NCBI GenBank assembly: GCA_037975125.1
Contig: CM075854.1
Coordinates: 67,655,761-67,719,760 of the forward strand
DNA length: 64,000 bases
Reading direction: 5' to 3'
Origin: Latrodectus hesperus
Taxonomy: Eukaryota > Arthropoda > Arachnida > Araneae > Theridiidae
The position numbers and the translations under genes are program-made. The notes under the pieces are model-generated. The model did not search any database. It was not told where the DNA came from and worked only from the letters and a program-made list of their open reading frames with translations. This document shows, piece after piece, positions 1 through 12,285 of the stretch (positions within the stretch are counted from its first letter, which is position 1; the number at the start of each line of letters is the position of its first letter).

Positions 1-662
1 GTCATCGATAGTTTAAGTGAAAAAAATCTCTGCTCTCATTTGACCCTTTAAGATGCTCTAAGCCTCTGAAGAGGTCTTCGTGAAATCTTTTTTACTGTTT
101 CTGTTAATTCTCTTCTCTTCTAGCAGTTCTATATTTCACCACAAATGATCTAGAATGTCTTTTATAAAGCATATTTTAATACGCCTCATTTTTATCTTTG
201 GGTCAAAATATGACACTCTACATCAAGCGAATCCTTAATCTAGTCTTCTTTTAATGAAATAACTGAAATGTTACACTGGTTTGTTTTTTTATGTATTTGT
301 GATGTTTCTCATTTTATTTTTTAATTATTTACCAAATTATTTGTATTGATGTTATTTATCTTGCTTTATGAATCAATAACTCAGGGGAATTCCAAAAAAA
401 TAAGTTCATGAGATTTAACTTACGTAACTAAGTGAATGAAGCAAGATTCACTATGTTCTTCATGAGTCCTACGTTTTCTACACAATGTCTAGACCAAGTT
501 ACATACTTATATAAAATTATAACATTGATTAAGGAATTAAATGTAATCTATTCAAAATAATATAGATCCAATCAGGTCCTAATGATGAATTTATCAGCCA
601 ATATATTTGTATGCATGTATGTATATGTATATATATAAATATTATTTATTATTCAGAGATTC
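1..662. other. Intergenic, no gene seen
   Basis: AT-rich sequence on the left flank of the LTR retrotransposon. No recognisable ORF or RNA gene was found on either strand. A short run of TATG/TA repeats lies near 610-640. Confidence 0.5.
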
Positions 663-666
663 AAAC

Positions 667-938
667 TGTAGTGGTTATAATTACAGCAACCTTCCCTGTT
701 TAAGTGGGTAGATGGCGCTAGGCGCAACTAGTGAACTTCCCAGATAAGACACTTCACTTAAGATTATGAAGTGGTTCGTGTGTTGCTCTTTTCTGTAGCT
801 GTTTTGTGAAATTTTATATAATGTGCAATTATTTGTTATATGTTGTGATATGGAACTTTAATTATATAAATAAACATATGTTCCTGAAAAAGCTTTGTTA
901 TTCCTATTTATTATTATATTTGGAGTCATGTATTTATA
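667..938 (+). repeat. 5' LTR of the gypsy element
   Basis: It begins with TGTAGTGGTTATAATTAC and matches 4617-4890 along its whole length with scattered substitutions and small indels, for example a 4-bp GAGA difference after CAACTAGTGA. It contains TATATAAATAAACA near 864-877, a plausible TATA or polyadenylation region. The right edge at TTTATA is set by comparison with the other LTR and by the flanking AAAC duplication. The end is TA rather than the usual CA, which may be decay. Confidence 0.85.
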
Positions 939-941
939 TAG

Positions 942-959
942 TGACACCCAACGTCAAAA
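942..959 (+). other. Probable primer binding site, tRNA-Lys type
   Basis: Three bases after the 5' LTR the sequence reads TGACACCCAACGTC. This resembles the tRNA-Lys primer site core TGGCGCCCAACGT used by many gypsy and retroviral elements, with changes in the first half. Position and match together support the call; the tRNA identity is an inference. Confidence 0.55.
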
Positions 960-2453
960 TGTGATCATCGATTAATCGACTCACCAGGAGTCTAAAAGAA
1001 AAATATCATCCTAACACGTGATGCATATTTCTTTTAATAAAAATGCATGCTTTGTTAGAAAAATCTGCTCAAGCCTAAATTTGCTTAAGTGTCGCCTTGA
1101 TGCTCACCGAGAAATTATTCTTATTCAATAAAGTGATTCATTCAAGGATCGTCTTGTTCTACACCTACAATGTGTTAAAGTGCTATCTTTTAGTGTATGC
1201 GAAGTGCCGCTAAATTTTCTGAGGAATGCTGTGTAAATAATTCAGTTTTACGAATAATGTGCCAGCGAAATTTAATGCGTTTCATCCCCCGTCTCATCGT
1301 ATTCCAACCCGGAAGTTCGGTGAAAAATTCTTCTTTGTTCGCCTTTGTTTTGATTTTCATCCCAGCTTTTGAAAATCTGTTCTTTTATTTTGTGTTTATT
1401 ATATTTGATATTTATATTTATAATTAATATGCAAGCAAAGGGAAGAGTTATCGATAACTTATGAATGTGTAAATAAATATATTTCAATTTCTAAAAATTG
1501 AAAGATAAATGAAAGTGATGTTATATATTTATATATATGTTATGTAGAATATACGGTGTTTATATATATATATTTTGGTTTTTTGTTTAATCACATACGT
1601 AAATGTTATTACCGTTTGCTACGTATTAGAATCTTATTCTAGAATATTTATGAAGAATGCCTTGATGCAAAAATTTTATAAATTACTACATTTAATTTGT
1701 TCATTACTTTAATTGTATTCGATATTAATTTTCTAATATATAAACAGTATTTACGAATCTATTCTTTCATTTTTCTGAAAAAAACGAAAGTATATATTTA
1801 TGTATATTTGTTTTATAATGTTTCTTTTGTAACATCCAATTAATTTAAAGCATTGTTGTACATTGCATTTATTTTTAAAGTTTTGCTATCATATTCTATG
1901 AGATATTATATATGGTATTAGTAAAATTTTGCTTGCGATTATTCAAAAATAAATTTAAATAAGAGTTCCCCAAGTAATACTTTATTACCAGGTATTTCAT
2001 ATATAATTTTGCTTCTCATTTTAAGATAATGTGTTTAATAAGTTTGATAATTGCAATTTTCAATTTATTTTATTATTGCAATTTTCAATTTAATTTAAAT
2101 TTTATAATTTATAACGAATGTCATAATTGCTTACTGATCGCATAAATAGATTTTCAAGATACCTAACTTGGTAAGTTATTGCAGCATTTCGAAAATATCT
2201 TAACTCACATGTTTAATAATTTTAACTGAAAATATTGCTGAATTTTATGATAATATTTTGCTTTTTTAAAAGAATGTTTTATTGTTTAATTAGATATTTT
2301 AAGTAATTTTTATAAAGTTTTTAAGAATATTTATTCCATATTGTTTACATTACCTCAAGAGGGAAAGTAGTTGGTTAGTTGGTAATTCATATTCAATTAC
2401 AAGTTTTAAATTATTTAAAAATTTCTTTTTCAATATATTAATATAGGGTAAAC
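960..2453 (+). other. Unusually long gypsy leader, possibly with an insertion
   Basis: About 1.5 kb separates the primer binding site from the gag start at 2454. The first part, to about 1440, has mixed composition. From about 1440 to 2400 it becomes very AT-rich and looks like ordinary genomic DNA. No domain was recognised in the short ORFs here. A nested insertion, or a long leader typical of the family, are both possible. Confidence 0.4.
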
Positions 2454-3520
2454 ATGGCTTTTCTCTCTAAAGGTAAGAAAATTTATCGCTAAAATTTAGC
2501 ATTAGAATTACTCATAGCTGTTACTTCTGTTGATAAAATTTTTGATTTATGGGACAAAATCACTAATCCTCATTCTTTAAAGATAACGAAAAATTTATTA
2601 ATGATATATTAAATAATATTATCAAAGATCGGAAACAATTAGAAGATGCTGAAGAGAAAAAGTTGAGACGTAAGTGGCTTGAGGATGAGGAAATAAACAA
2701 ATTGGAAAGAAAATCAGCGTTTAGCTGAGGAAAGAGCATTCGAACTTGAAAAGCTTGGGCTGCAATCATCAAATTCAACAACAGCCTTACATCCCAGTTT
2801 CATTGATCCTACTCCTACGCGGGTTGATTTAAAATCTGTCTTTTGCCTACATTTATTCCTGATTCAGATGATATGACTATATTTCTAACAATGTTTGAAA
2901 GGCAGATGTGAAGCTTTTAAATATATTTACTGATTATTGTTTATCACATTTAATAGGTACTACTCCCAAGTGATATAGGTAAACTAATCGCAAGAGAACC
3001 TGAAGAAAAGTTTAAAAATTATAACTTATTCGTACTATATTGTTACAAAGATTTAAGTTGACAGCAGACCGGTTTAGAATTATTTTTAGTCGCCATCAGA
3101 AACGCGAACATTCCACTTGGAAAGATTTCTTTTTTGAGCTCAGGACATAATTTGAAGGTTGACTTCATGAATTAGAGATAACTTCATATGACAAATTAAA
3201 AGAGCTTATCCTTGCTGATCAAATTTTAAAAAAATACCACCCAGAATATAAAAATCACTATTTAAACTGTTGGGAAAAGCTGAATGACCCTGTCTTGTTA
3301 GCTGATAAGCTCGATTTCTATGAATATATAAAATCTCCTTATCAGAAACTAGTGAAACCTTCAAAATCCCAAGAATTATATAAACATAAAAATCCTAGAA
3401 ATACAGTCAATCAAGACAAATAAATATCAGTTCCCTGAATTTTAAAGGACTGATGCTTTTAGTACCCACAAAAATACACCGTCTAACCCAAATTATAGGC
3501 CATCACGAAATTTTGAAAAC
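2454..3520 (+). pseudogene. gag remnant of the gypsy element
   Basis: Gag is the structural protein that packages element RNA into virus-like particles. A start at 2454 opens with MAFLSKGKK and is followed by a charged stretch at about 2630-2720 (Glu/Lys/Arg-rich, for example EDAEEKKLRRKWLEDEE). A later segment at about 3205-3420 reads as YHPEYKNHYLNCWEKLND and resembles the SCAN/capsid C-terminal part seen in arthropod gypsy Gag proteins. Several in-frame stops and frame changes interrupt it. There is a partial Cys-Lys-zinc-knuckle-like stretch at the junction with the protease, where expected cysteines are replaced by Trp and Tyr. The reading frame was pieced together by similarity of style only. 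It is non-functional. Confidence 0.6.
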
Positions 3521-3536
3521 TCCGTTTTAGTTATGG

Positions 3537-4191
3537 ATGTGGCTCTATCCAGGATTTATAAAAGCAAAATGTCCAAAGTACTCTCAAAGAAAAGACAGTG
3601 CTCATGTCAGTGCCATACAGATGTTTAATTGTCTCACCTCTTCAGTACCTTTACTTGACATTGAAGTTTATGAAGCTTCAGGGACAGTTTGTGCTAGCAC
3701 AGGAGCCAGCCAATCAGTTGGTGGAGAATTTATGTTTAACTTTTTAAAGAATCAAGGACAAAAATTTGTAGAAGTTGATCTTACAGTGTGTTTGTCTGAT
3801 GGTCAACAATCCACATCAATTGTTAAAAAAACTTCAGTTGCAATTACAGTTCATGTCCGATCATTCCGAATATACTTGGTTTTTCTGCCACATGCAAAGG
3901 CTAATCGTACTCACTTAGGTGTTGACTTTTTGAAAAAAATCAGGAATTGTGATGGACATGAAACACAATTGCTGGTACTTTGGTGATAAACCTAACAGCA
4001 GAATACAGTTTGCAAAAGATTTATCCCTACCCAGAAATGAAATTCCTGTCGATGTCAGTAGTAGTCCTTGTCATATGAAATTAATTACAAATGATGTTCC
4101 GATACAAAGCAATCCTAAAATTATACTCGAAGCTAACAATCTTTGTTTGAGAGAAGAAGAAGAACAGAATTTTGACACAGAAATCAATTAA
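3537..4191 (+). pseudogene. Retropepsin (aspartic protease) remnant
   Basis: This domain would cleave the element polyprotein. The frame 3537-3986 carries the retropepsin core: the active-site loop normally reads Asp-Thr-Gly-Ala, but here it is Ser-Thr-Gly-Ala at 3696-3707. It is followed by QSVGGEFMF and later by a LGVDFLKK segment typical of the gypsy protease C-terminus. After a run of A at about 3930-3941 the frame shifts, and the continuation (MDMKHNCWYFGDKP) lies in the frame 3949-4191. The loss of the catalytic Asp, the frameshift and a stop at 4189-4191 make it inactive. Neighbours in order (gag before, RT after) agree with the call. Confidence 0.78.
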
Positions 4192-4235
4192 TTACTCTGA
4201 TTAATGAAAATTAAGATATTTTCCAGATAGGGAGA

Positions 4236-4616
4236 GAGCCGACTCCTTATGTTAAGCACTATATCAATACAGGTGACCATCCACCAGTTATATCTACACC
4301 TTACAGACTGTCTTCTAAAAACAAAGAACTTTTAAGAAAAGAAATTGATGAACTCTTGGCCAATGACATTATAGAAGAATGCAAAGTATGTATCACCGGT
4401 TGTTTTAGTTCCTGAATCTAATGAACCTTTCGGTGCATACCATACTTCGGCACTACCAGAATGTTTCTCTAAATCATTCTCCTGTGGTACTTTTAAGGAA
4501 AAGAGGTAGACCTCCTAAACAACCATTAACCTCAAATAAAATTGCTGTACGAAGTAAAAAGTCTATTAGTATTACACCACCTCGCCAAGATGGCCTTCGG
4601 AGGTGTAGGGGAAGGA
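4236..4616 (+). pseudogene. pol remnant: RT start fused to pol C-terminus
   Basis: From 4236 the sequence encodes EPTPYVKHYINTGDHPPV, the standard N-terminal approach to Ty3/gypsy reverse transcriptase, continuing to ELLRKEIDELLANDIIEEC. One frameshift later (about 4389) it gives YVSPVVLVPESNEPF, the first RT motif. At about 4431 this is joined directly to an unrelated basic tail containing RKRGRPPK, typical of the pol or integrase C-terminus, which runs to the polypurine tract. The RT catalytic domain, RNase H and integrase core are absent, so an internal deletion of probably 2-3 kb has occurred. Confidence 0.75.
4607..4616 (+). other. Polypurine tract
   Basis: AGGGGAAGGA lies directly before the TGTAG start of the 3' LTR. 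This is the expected position and composition for the primer of plus-strand DNA synthesis. Confidence 0.75.
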
Positions 4617-4890
4617 TGTAGCGGTTATAATTACAGCTACCTTCCCTGTTTAAGTGGGTAGATGGCGCTAGGCGCAACTAGTGAGAGAACTTCCCAGATA
4701 AGACACTTCACTTAAAATTATGAAATGGTTCATACGTTGTTCTTTTCTGCAGTTGTTGTGTGAAATTGTATGTAATGTGCCGTTATTTGTTATATGTTGT
4801 GATGTTTAACTTTAATTATATAAATAAACAAATGTTCCTGAAATCTTTGTTATACCTATTTATTATTATATTTGGAGCTATGTGTTTATA
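4617..4890 (+). repeat. 3' LTR of the gypsy element
   Basis: Direct repeat of 667-938, starting TGTAGCGGTTATAATTAC and sharing the block GTAGATGGCGCTAGGCGCAA. Differences from the 5' LTR are scattered, which shows the insertion is not recent. It is followed by AAAC, the proposed target duplication. Confidence 0.85.
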
Positions 4891-4894
4891 AAAC

Positions 4895-7304
4895 TAAAAT
4901 ATTTTTGTATAAGTTTTCATGCACTGAAATATAATTTAACATGATAATAAATTTCTTATAAGAGATTTACTCATTTTATTTAATAAGCAATATGTTACTA
5001 TATTTTATATTTTCTTTTATAAACAAAAATATTTGAAATTTCATTCTTATTTTGACAAAAATAAATAAAAAATCTATCCCAAAAAAAGAAAGTCCATAAA
5101 ACTGAAATATCATTAATAAAAACTTCTCAAAATATGACTGAAACACAAATAAAAAAATTTTTTATTGATGTTCTTAAAATTTGAATCTAATAATCAATAG
5201 AAACCCAAAAACCTACAAAAAAAATTTCGCTTCGAATAATATGAATGAATTAGTGTAACGTGATCATGACCAGTTTCTCCATAAATTACTCTTTAATTAT
5301 TATTATTATGATTATAAATATACAAATATCATATTTTACACACAGCAATTTCTATTCAACAACATTAAAATTTATGAATAGAATTTTAGTATCGTGAATT
5401 TTTTGCCTGATTATTAATTTCTTAAACTACCATTATATTGTATTGTTGCACAATCGAAGAAAAATTAAAATAAGGGTACAAGATAGTTATTTAAATAAAT
5501 AATTAACTTTCATAGTTAAGGCATCAGCATGTCTCAATCTCGATAATAGTAAGTCGAAACTTTGGAAACTTTCATTTTAACGAAAAAATAATTAAAGTTG
5601 CATAAAATATTCTAAGAATTTCAAATTTAATTTACTGATTAAGTTAATTATAAGTGAGTCTCCCTTCCTTACCAAGCAAAGAGAAACCCGACAAGGATGT
5701 GGGAAAGGAAAATGTCGAAACTAATTAAATTATTGAAAAATATCAATTTTCTCAATTTTATTTCATAAAAATCCTTTAAATGTGTTGATAGATATAGAAA
5801 CATTATAAATTCACGATTAATATCAAGCAGCGTAATTGAAACATTAGTTGTTATTGAGACACAAGAAAACTTCTGTATGAAATTATTGTGCACCTATTCA
5901 GATTAAAAAAAAACCTCTGCGCTTTTATCTCAATCATCATTGAAGCTCGTAGTCTAAAATCACATTATACTCGTGAGAAAATCCCTCCGTTATATTTCTC
6001 ATTACCAATGCCCTTTTCCCAAAATATATATAAAATCAGCAGTAAACTGATCGCAAAGGAAAAAAAGGAGGAATTTTTCTCAGAAAAGCTATGTAACTCC
6101 TTGGGTAGAGAACAGTCTTCCTGGAATAGAAAAGAGGCTGTAGGAATCCAAAACCACCAAATTCTTAGAAAAAATATAAATTTGGTATCATTTTTCCTAT
6201 TATCGTTTACATAAATAATTAGTATGTTATTAGTTTCCAAATATCACTTACTTAGATCTCGCAAATTTTCATTTTTAATCAAAATGCATTATTTTGTTAC
6301 AAACGATGGATTTCATAAGAAAAAAATTAACTTTTCAAAACTTGACTTTTCGAATATCAAAAAATTATCGAGAAAGTTTTATTTTTTAACACTGAATTTT
6401 TTAGCCAGTGGGAATATTTATTGTATGCATGTGCATAATTTTAAAATTTAAAATCACAAACTGCCTATTACTTAAATTTATTTATCGAAAATCAAGTAAA
6501 GTTTAAACGTTTAGGAAATAAATTTTATTTGATTTGTAATTTTGTTGCCAGATCATCAGAAATTAATTTTAAAAAAATCTTTTTCTGAACATTAAAAGGT
6601 CAAATGTATTAAATATTTTTTATGTTCGAGTACTCCTAAAGTGTTTCTTGAAAATTATTTTCACTACTTATTTAATTTATAAAATAAAAATATATATTTT
6701 ATCTTGAAAGAAGTTATTCTAAAAGAATATAAGTAGTTATTATTCTGTATTATAAAAAACTAAATATATTTTTTAAAGTTAAAAATTTAATGACAGAAAA
6801 AGAAAAGTATACCATTGCGTAAAACAATGCTTAAATAATTCAGAATAAAAATAAGCTCTAATTTTAATAAAAATAACCGCTTACTTTAATAAAGAAATGT
6901 ATTTAAATTCTTAAGAAATAGTCTTATTAGACATTAAAAAAAGTAGAAATTCTTATTAATAAAATAACCGACAGAGAAAACTCTTTACTGTAAAATCATG
7001 AGGTATGAATGCTAAAATTTCTTTTCTCATCTGAATGTCTGCAATTCCTACTTTGGTTTGTTTGTCACTCAACAGTCATTTTTTCCACACGAGAGTTCAT
7101 TAGACAAGGATCAAGAGTCTGTAATTCCTGGTGACAATCTGAATAGATGAAAATTTTGAAAAAGTAATAATCAGTGTATCACTTTTGAGAAAACATTAAA
7201 AATAATATAAGTTTACACTATTTGTCTGAGTATATATCTTATTTTACTAATAAAATATATTATTAAATATAGCTTTGCTGTTGAAGCTATTTATCTTCAT
7301 AATC
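4895..7304. other. Intergenic, no gene seen
   Basis: AT-rich DNA. The ORFs around 5888-6451 have biased composition (Phe, Lys, Ile-rich) and no recognisable domain. No repeat of note. Confidence 0.45.
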
Positions 7305-7570
7305 TCATATGGGGAAAATGTTTTTCAAAAATATAAGAATCGTGCTTCAAATTTTCTTACTATGATTTATTAATGTCAACTGGTAGTTGTGAAGGCTCTT
7401 TCAGTAAATTAAAATTATTTCTGATACACGGCAACCATGGGATAAGATCGCAAAAGTGACTTAGCATTTTTAAGTGTAGAACCCGAAGAATTTGAAGTGA
7501 TTGACACTGAAGAAGTAAATGATCATTTTGTTTCAGAGTAAAGGCAAGGAAAATGTTTGCAGTATAATTT
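7305..7570 (+). pseudogene. hAT transposase C-terminal remnant
   Basis: hAT transposases end in a dimerisation domain with a hydrophobic stretch followed by a ..SxERSFSKLK.. motif. Here 7305-7420 encodes NFLTMIYLLMSTGSC followed by EGSFSKLKLF, and after a frame change 7460-7542 encodes SDLAFLSVEPEEFEVIDTEE and NDHFVSE, matching the usual continuation (LALLSIE, then an acidic helix). A further shift gives KARKMFAV. At least two frameshifts and one stop are present, so this is a dead fragment. The rest of the transposase was not found upstream. The match is to family pattern read by eye. Confidence 0.6.
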
Positions 7571-7610
7571 ATGTATCAGAATTTTATTGATGTTAACATA
7601 AGTACATTTA

Positions 7611-8689
<1,079 letters not shown>

Positions 8690-10400
8690 TTTACAGTTTA
8701 TTTCATGGTGGTTGGTGAGGAAACCTTGGGCAATATATGAGCAATGAATGAGAACGGAATCTGTTATGGGTACTTAGGTCATTATAGGACGGAAGGCTAA
8801 TTATTGTTTCGTTATTAGTTTTATCAATATTTTTAATCATGTTATACATTATTTTAGCGAAGAATTCTCTCAGGGTAGAGATTTTTAATTCTTGTCTGAT
8901 TTTTTTATTTCTAATGCCTTAACTGCCCATCTGAGGGCTTTATTTTGGAGAGTTTCCAGTTTTTTAATTTTAATATCATGGGTGTAACCCCAGATAGGGC
9001 AGGCATTGGAAATAAGTAATCGAAGATATGCTTTACAAATGAGCACTTTATTTTCCATGGAAAGTTTTGAATTCCAGTTGATAAGTGGGTATAATGCAGC
9101 TGTTAACCGTTTAAATTTGTTAATAATTTGGATCAGATGGTGATGTTAATTTTCTGTCGAAAGTTACTTCTAAATATTTACAGGTTTGTGACCATTGTAT
9201 AATTTCGTTGTTGATCTTAATTACACTGGGGGGAAGTAGTCTTTTTTTGTTAAAAATTATGGATGCACTTTTATTTACATTAATAAGAATTTTCCATTTA
9301 ACAAACCAGAGCTTAAGCTGTTCTAAATGTTTGTTGAGTGATTCTGTGATACATGATGTTTTCCTACCTTGTGCTAGTATAAATGTGTCGTCTGCAAAAA
9401 GGTGCAGGTAAGTTAGTGTTGATGTTGGAATGTCGTTCACATAGATAAAAAAGAGTCTTGGTCCCAATTTGGACCCTTGTGGCACGCCGGCTAAGATTTG
9501 TCTACGTGTTGAGTATGTAGTACCAATGCGAACCTGGAACTTTCATCCCAAAAGATATGAAATTAGCATCCTAATGAGTGGGTCAGGTAGACCAATATTA
9601 ATGAATTTGTGTAAAAGTCCACTGATCATAACTTGATCGAAAGCTTTGGCAATATCAAGAGAAACTGCTCCTGTACTTTTTTTATGTTGAAATCCCTGGG
9701 TGATGATTTCCCCTACTCTCATAAGTTGATGGGTCGTTGAATGTGATTTTTCTGAACCCGTTTTGTTCAGGGATAAGAATACTATTGTTTTCTAAAAATT
9801 CATCTAGTCTATTTAGAATAATTGCATCGGCTATTTTGCTTAGAGACGGCGGTAGACTAATAGGTCTATAGCTTGAGGGAAGGTAGTTGTCTCGTTTTGG
9901 TTTTAATATTGGTACTATTACTGCAATTTTCCATTTTTGAGGAAAATACGTTATTCTTAATATCTCGTTAATAAGTATCGTAATTTTGAATAATGTTTTG
10001 TTTGGAATTTTCTTTAGCATTTTGTTTGTTATTCTGTCAATTCCTGGGGATTTATTATCCTTTAATTTCTTGATTATTGCCATTACTTCCGAAGAGGCGG
10101 TGTTTTGTATGACTTGTGTGTGTGGTCTGGGGAGAAATCTGAGTATGTTGCTTGCAACCAGATCTTCGGTTCAGGTATCGTGTAGGGCATTAGTGGTGAA
10201 TTGTGTTTCAAAAACGTCAGCAATTGCTGGTTTTTTGTTTGTCTGTGTATGCAATTGTATTTCGGCCTTGAATGGGCGGAAAATACTGTGGTTTCTTCTT
10301 GAACATACTGACGGCCTTCCAAATGGATCTGTCGTGAGTATTTAATGATTCTAATTTTTCTCTACTGTTTAAAAATTTCTTTGAAATTTTGCTTTTCTAT
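8690..10400 (-). mobile_element. 5'-truncated LINE (Jockey-like), reverse transcriptase part
   Basis: A non-LTR retrotransposon fragment read from about 10400 down to 8690. It begins inside the linker before RT, so it is 5'-truncated in the usual LINE manner. It contains RT motifs in correct order over several frames and a post-RT region (NSKLSMENKVLICKAYLRL, then ACPIWGYTHD and LQNKALRWAVKA at about 9080-8920) typical of the Jockey clade. No RNase H domain or clear poly-A tail was identified at the low-coordinate end. Confidence 0.85.
8900..10390 (-). pseudogene. LINE reverse transcriptase pseudogene
   Basis: Reverse transcriptase copies element RNA at a nicked target. Minus-strand frames in order: 10390-10083 (linker), 10083-9682 (NKSPGIDRITNKMLKK, then SYRPISLPPSLSKIADAI and EQNGFRK), about 9745-9490 in another frame (SLDIAKAFD, the motif A aspartates) and 9485-9120, which opens with the PQGS(K)LGP motif and carries FADD at 9398-9387, the catalytic YxDD equivalent. 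Catalytic Asp residues of motifs A and C are therefore still visible, but at least three frameshifts and a stop near 9540 break the gene. It is not translatable as a full RT. Family call is secure; the exact clade (Jockey versus a relative) is less so. Confidence 0.85.
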
Positions 10401-11499
10401 GTATATTTATTGTGTTTACATTACATTTCTTACAAAATCAGTTTAACTGAATATGAATTTTTCTGGAATTAAATTGCACACACATTTTGCTATTTATTTC
10501 TATTTTATATTTGAACATCAACCAGGGGTTAGTTCATTAAAAAACTAGTCAACATACAAATCTTCCGAAAAGTTTTAATCGCGAAATTCAATTTGCTAAT
10601 ACTAATATGTTAGTATTTATTTATTTTGTTTTATTTAATTTTTATACATCAATATAGAACTTCAGTTTTCTTCTTAACATTCATATTTACTTATAAATAG
10701 TTAAAGTGATTACAAATTAGCGAATACAAAATTATTCCTTTATTTCACAATGCAAATAAGTATTAAAGATGCTTTAAACTATTTTTTAACTTACTCAAAC
10801 AATTTATAACCTAGTCTATTTTAGATTCTTTTTAGACAAAAAATATCAATGTAGTTATTAATTTTTGTGACTAATGATTATACACTTTTAGACAAATAGA
10901 ATAAGCATGAAAAATTAGTATAACTGGAAGAATACTAATTGCTATATGCAAAAATTATAAAAGCAAATTATAAATTTTATTTATGGGGAAAATAACACTT
11001 CTTAAAATTAAAGAAGCTAATTACCTCAGTTTTATCTTGACAAGAAAATTCCAAAATATGATTATGATAATTCACTATCATGTTTGTGTGTATGTTAAAA
11101 AGAGATATAATCAGAAATTGATATTTTTTCAACAAATATAAACAATCCTTAATTTAAAAAATGATAAATATGTGTGTATTGCTTGTATCGGTACTTATTT
11201 TTAATAAAATAATATGTATATACATTAAGCAAAATAATACAATTTTTTACATCAGTTTTACTTTTATATTATAAATTATCACAAGTTTTTTTTTTTTTTT
11301 TGTAAATAAATAAAATTATTTTTTTATTCTTTATTGCACTTGCATTCAAATCCATATTAATGGAAAATAAATAAATAAATTATTTATTTTCCATTATTAC
11401 TAATTTTTCTTTCATCCACAGAACTAGACAAGCAGACAATTTTTTTGCCTGTTTAGTTTTCTTTAAAGATATGAATCGGTCCGTGAAACTCGTTGAGGA
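10401..11499. other. Intergenic, no gene seen
   Basis: Very AT-rich, with no supported ORF. It includes the short inverted repeat at 11358-11396, listed separately. Confidence 0.5.
11358..11396. repeat. Perfect inverted repeat, 17-bp arms, 5-nt spacer
   Basis: Left arm 11358-11374 begins TAATGGAAAATAA; right arm 11380-11396 is its exact reverse complement. Low-complexity composition makes chance or replication-slippage origin possible. Confidence 0.85.
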
Positions 11500-12285
11500 C
11501 TCACAATTTATGTATAGCTCAGTGGGTTATATTGAAAATTAAAATTATACTGACTTTAAATTCCATTTATTTATAAATTAAATTAAATTTCTTTGAAACT
11601 TACTGGCTTATATACTTATATAATTAAATGAAAATTTTGTATACCTGTTAAGAAAAAATTAGAAAAATTATTTTAATCCCTTTCTGTAATAATTAAATTT
11701 AATTTCTTTGAAATTGAGAAAAAATAGTAATAGCTTGATAATATATTATGTTTAACATAGAAATGAATAGAGTTGAGTTTTTGTTTCTGCTGATATTGTA
11801 AATCCAAAATATTATTTTACTTCATGCATAATTAAGCTAAATTTCGTTGAAACTGAGTAGAAACAGTAATATAAGATTTCATAACATGTTTAACGTATAA
11901 GTGAATAGAATTCACCTGAGTTTTTGGTTCCTGCTAATACTGAAAATTATTAGTAGCAATATGACAGAAACTGTTTTGGAGCTTTATGCTCGTAGGCTTA
12001 TAGCTCGAATTGAGTAAGATTGAGTTTTTTCACAAAACTCGTCAAAAATTTAGAACACCATTTCACTGGAGATGTTTGTTTCGACTGAAAATTAAAAAAA
12101 TATTTTGAAGTTTACTTCATATATTATTTAAATTACATTTCTTTGAAACTGAGTGGCAACAATAATAGTATGAGTTTTAAATTTTATATTAAGTTGAGTT
12201 GTTATTTATGTTAAAAATACATTATTTTAAGTTTATATATATATAAATGTGAATTTCTTCAAAAATAAAGAAACTACTTAATTAA
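11500..12285. repeat. Eroded tandem repeat, unit roughly 115-150 bp
   Basis: A segment around ATTTCTTTGAAACTGAG recurs at about 11588, 11702, 11841 and 12136 (spacings about 115, 138 and 295, the last near two units). Other shared parts recur between them, such as GTTTAACATAGAAATGAATAG with GTTTAACGTATAAGTGAATAG, and GAGTTTTTGTTTCTGCTGAT with GAGTTTTTGGTTCCTGCTAA. The copies have diverged strongly, so this looks like an old satellite-like array. Confidence 0.6.

Larger units (their letters stand above)
663..4894 (+). mobile_element. Decayed Ty3/gypsy LTR retrotransposon
   Basis: Two similar direct repeats of about 272 and 274 bp flank degenerate gag and pol sequence in the order leader, gag, protease, start of reverse transcriptase, pol C-terminus. 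The 4-bp sequence AAAC occurs at 663-666 and 4891-4894, directly outside the LTRs, and is the likely target-site duplication; 4-6 bp duplications are usual for this superfamily. The order protease then RT, and the RT-start motifs, fit Ty3/gypsy. The element cannot be autonomous: gag has many stops and frameshifts, the protease active site is changed, and most of RT, RNase H and integrase is deleted near 4430. About 4.2 kb remains of what is normally a longer element. Superfamily confidence is high; the exact family is not assigned. Confidence 0.88.

Noticed and set aside
1197..1487. Overlapping open frames in the gypsy leader
   Set aside because: No recognisable protein, biased composition, and opposite-strand overlap.
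5888..6240. Overlapping ORFs of 91-108 residues on both strands
   Set aside because: Lys/Phe/Ser-rich with no domain or start context; expected by chance in this length of DNA.
9208..9411. Plus-strand ORF, and the one at 9986-10345
   Set aside because: Antisense shadows of the minus-strand LINE reverse transcriptase.
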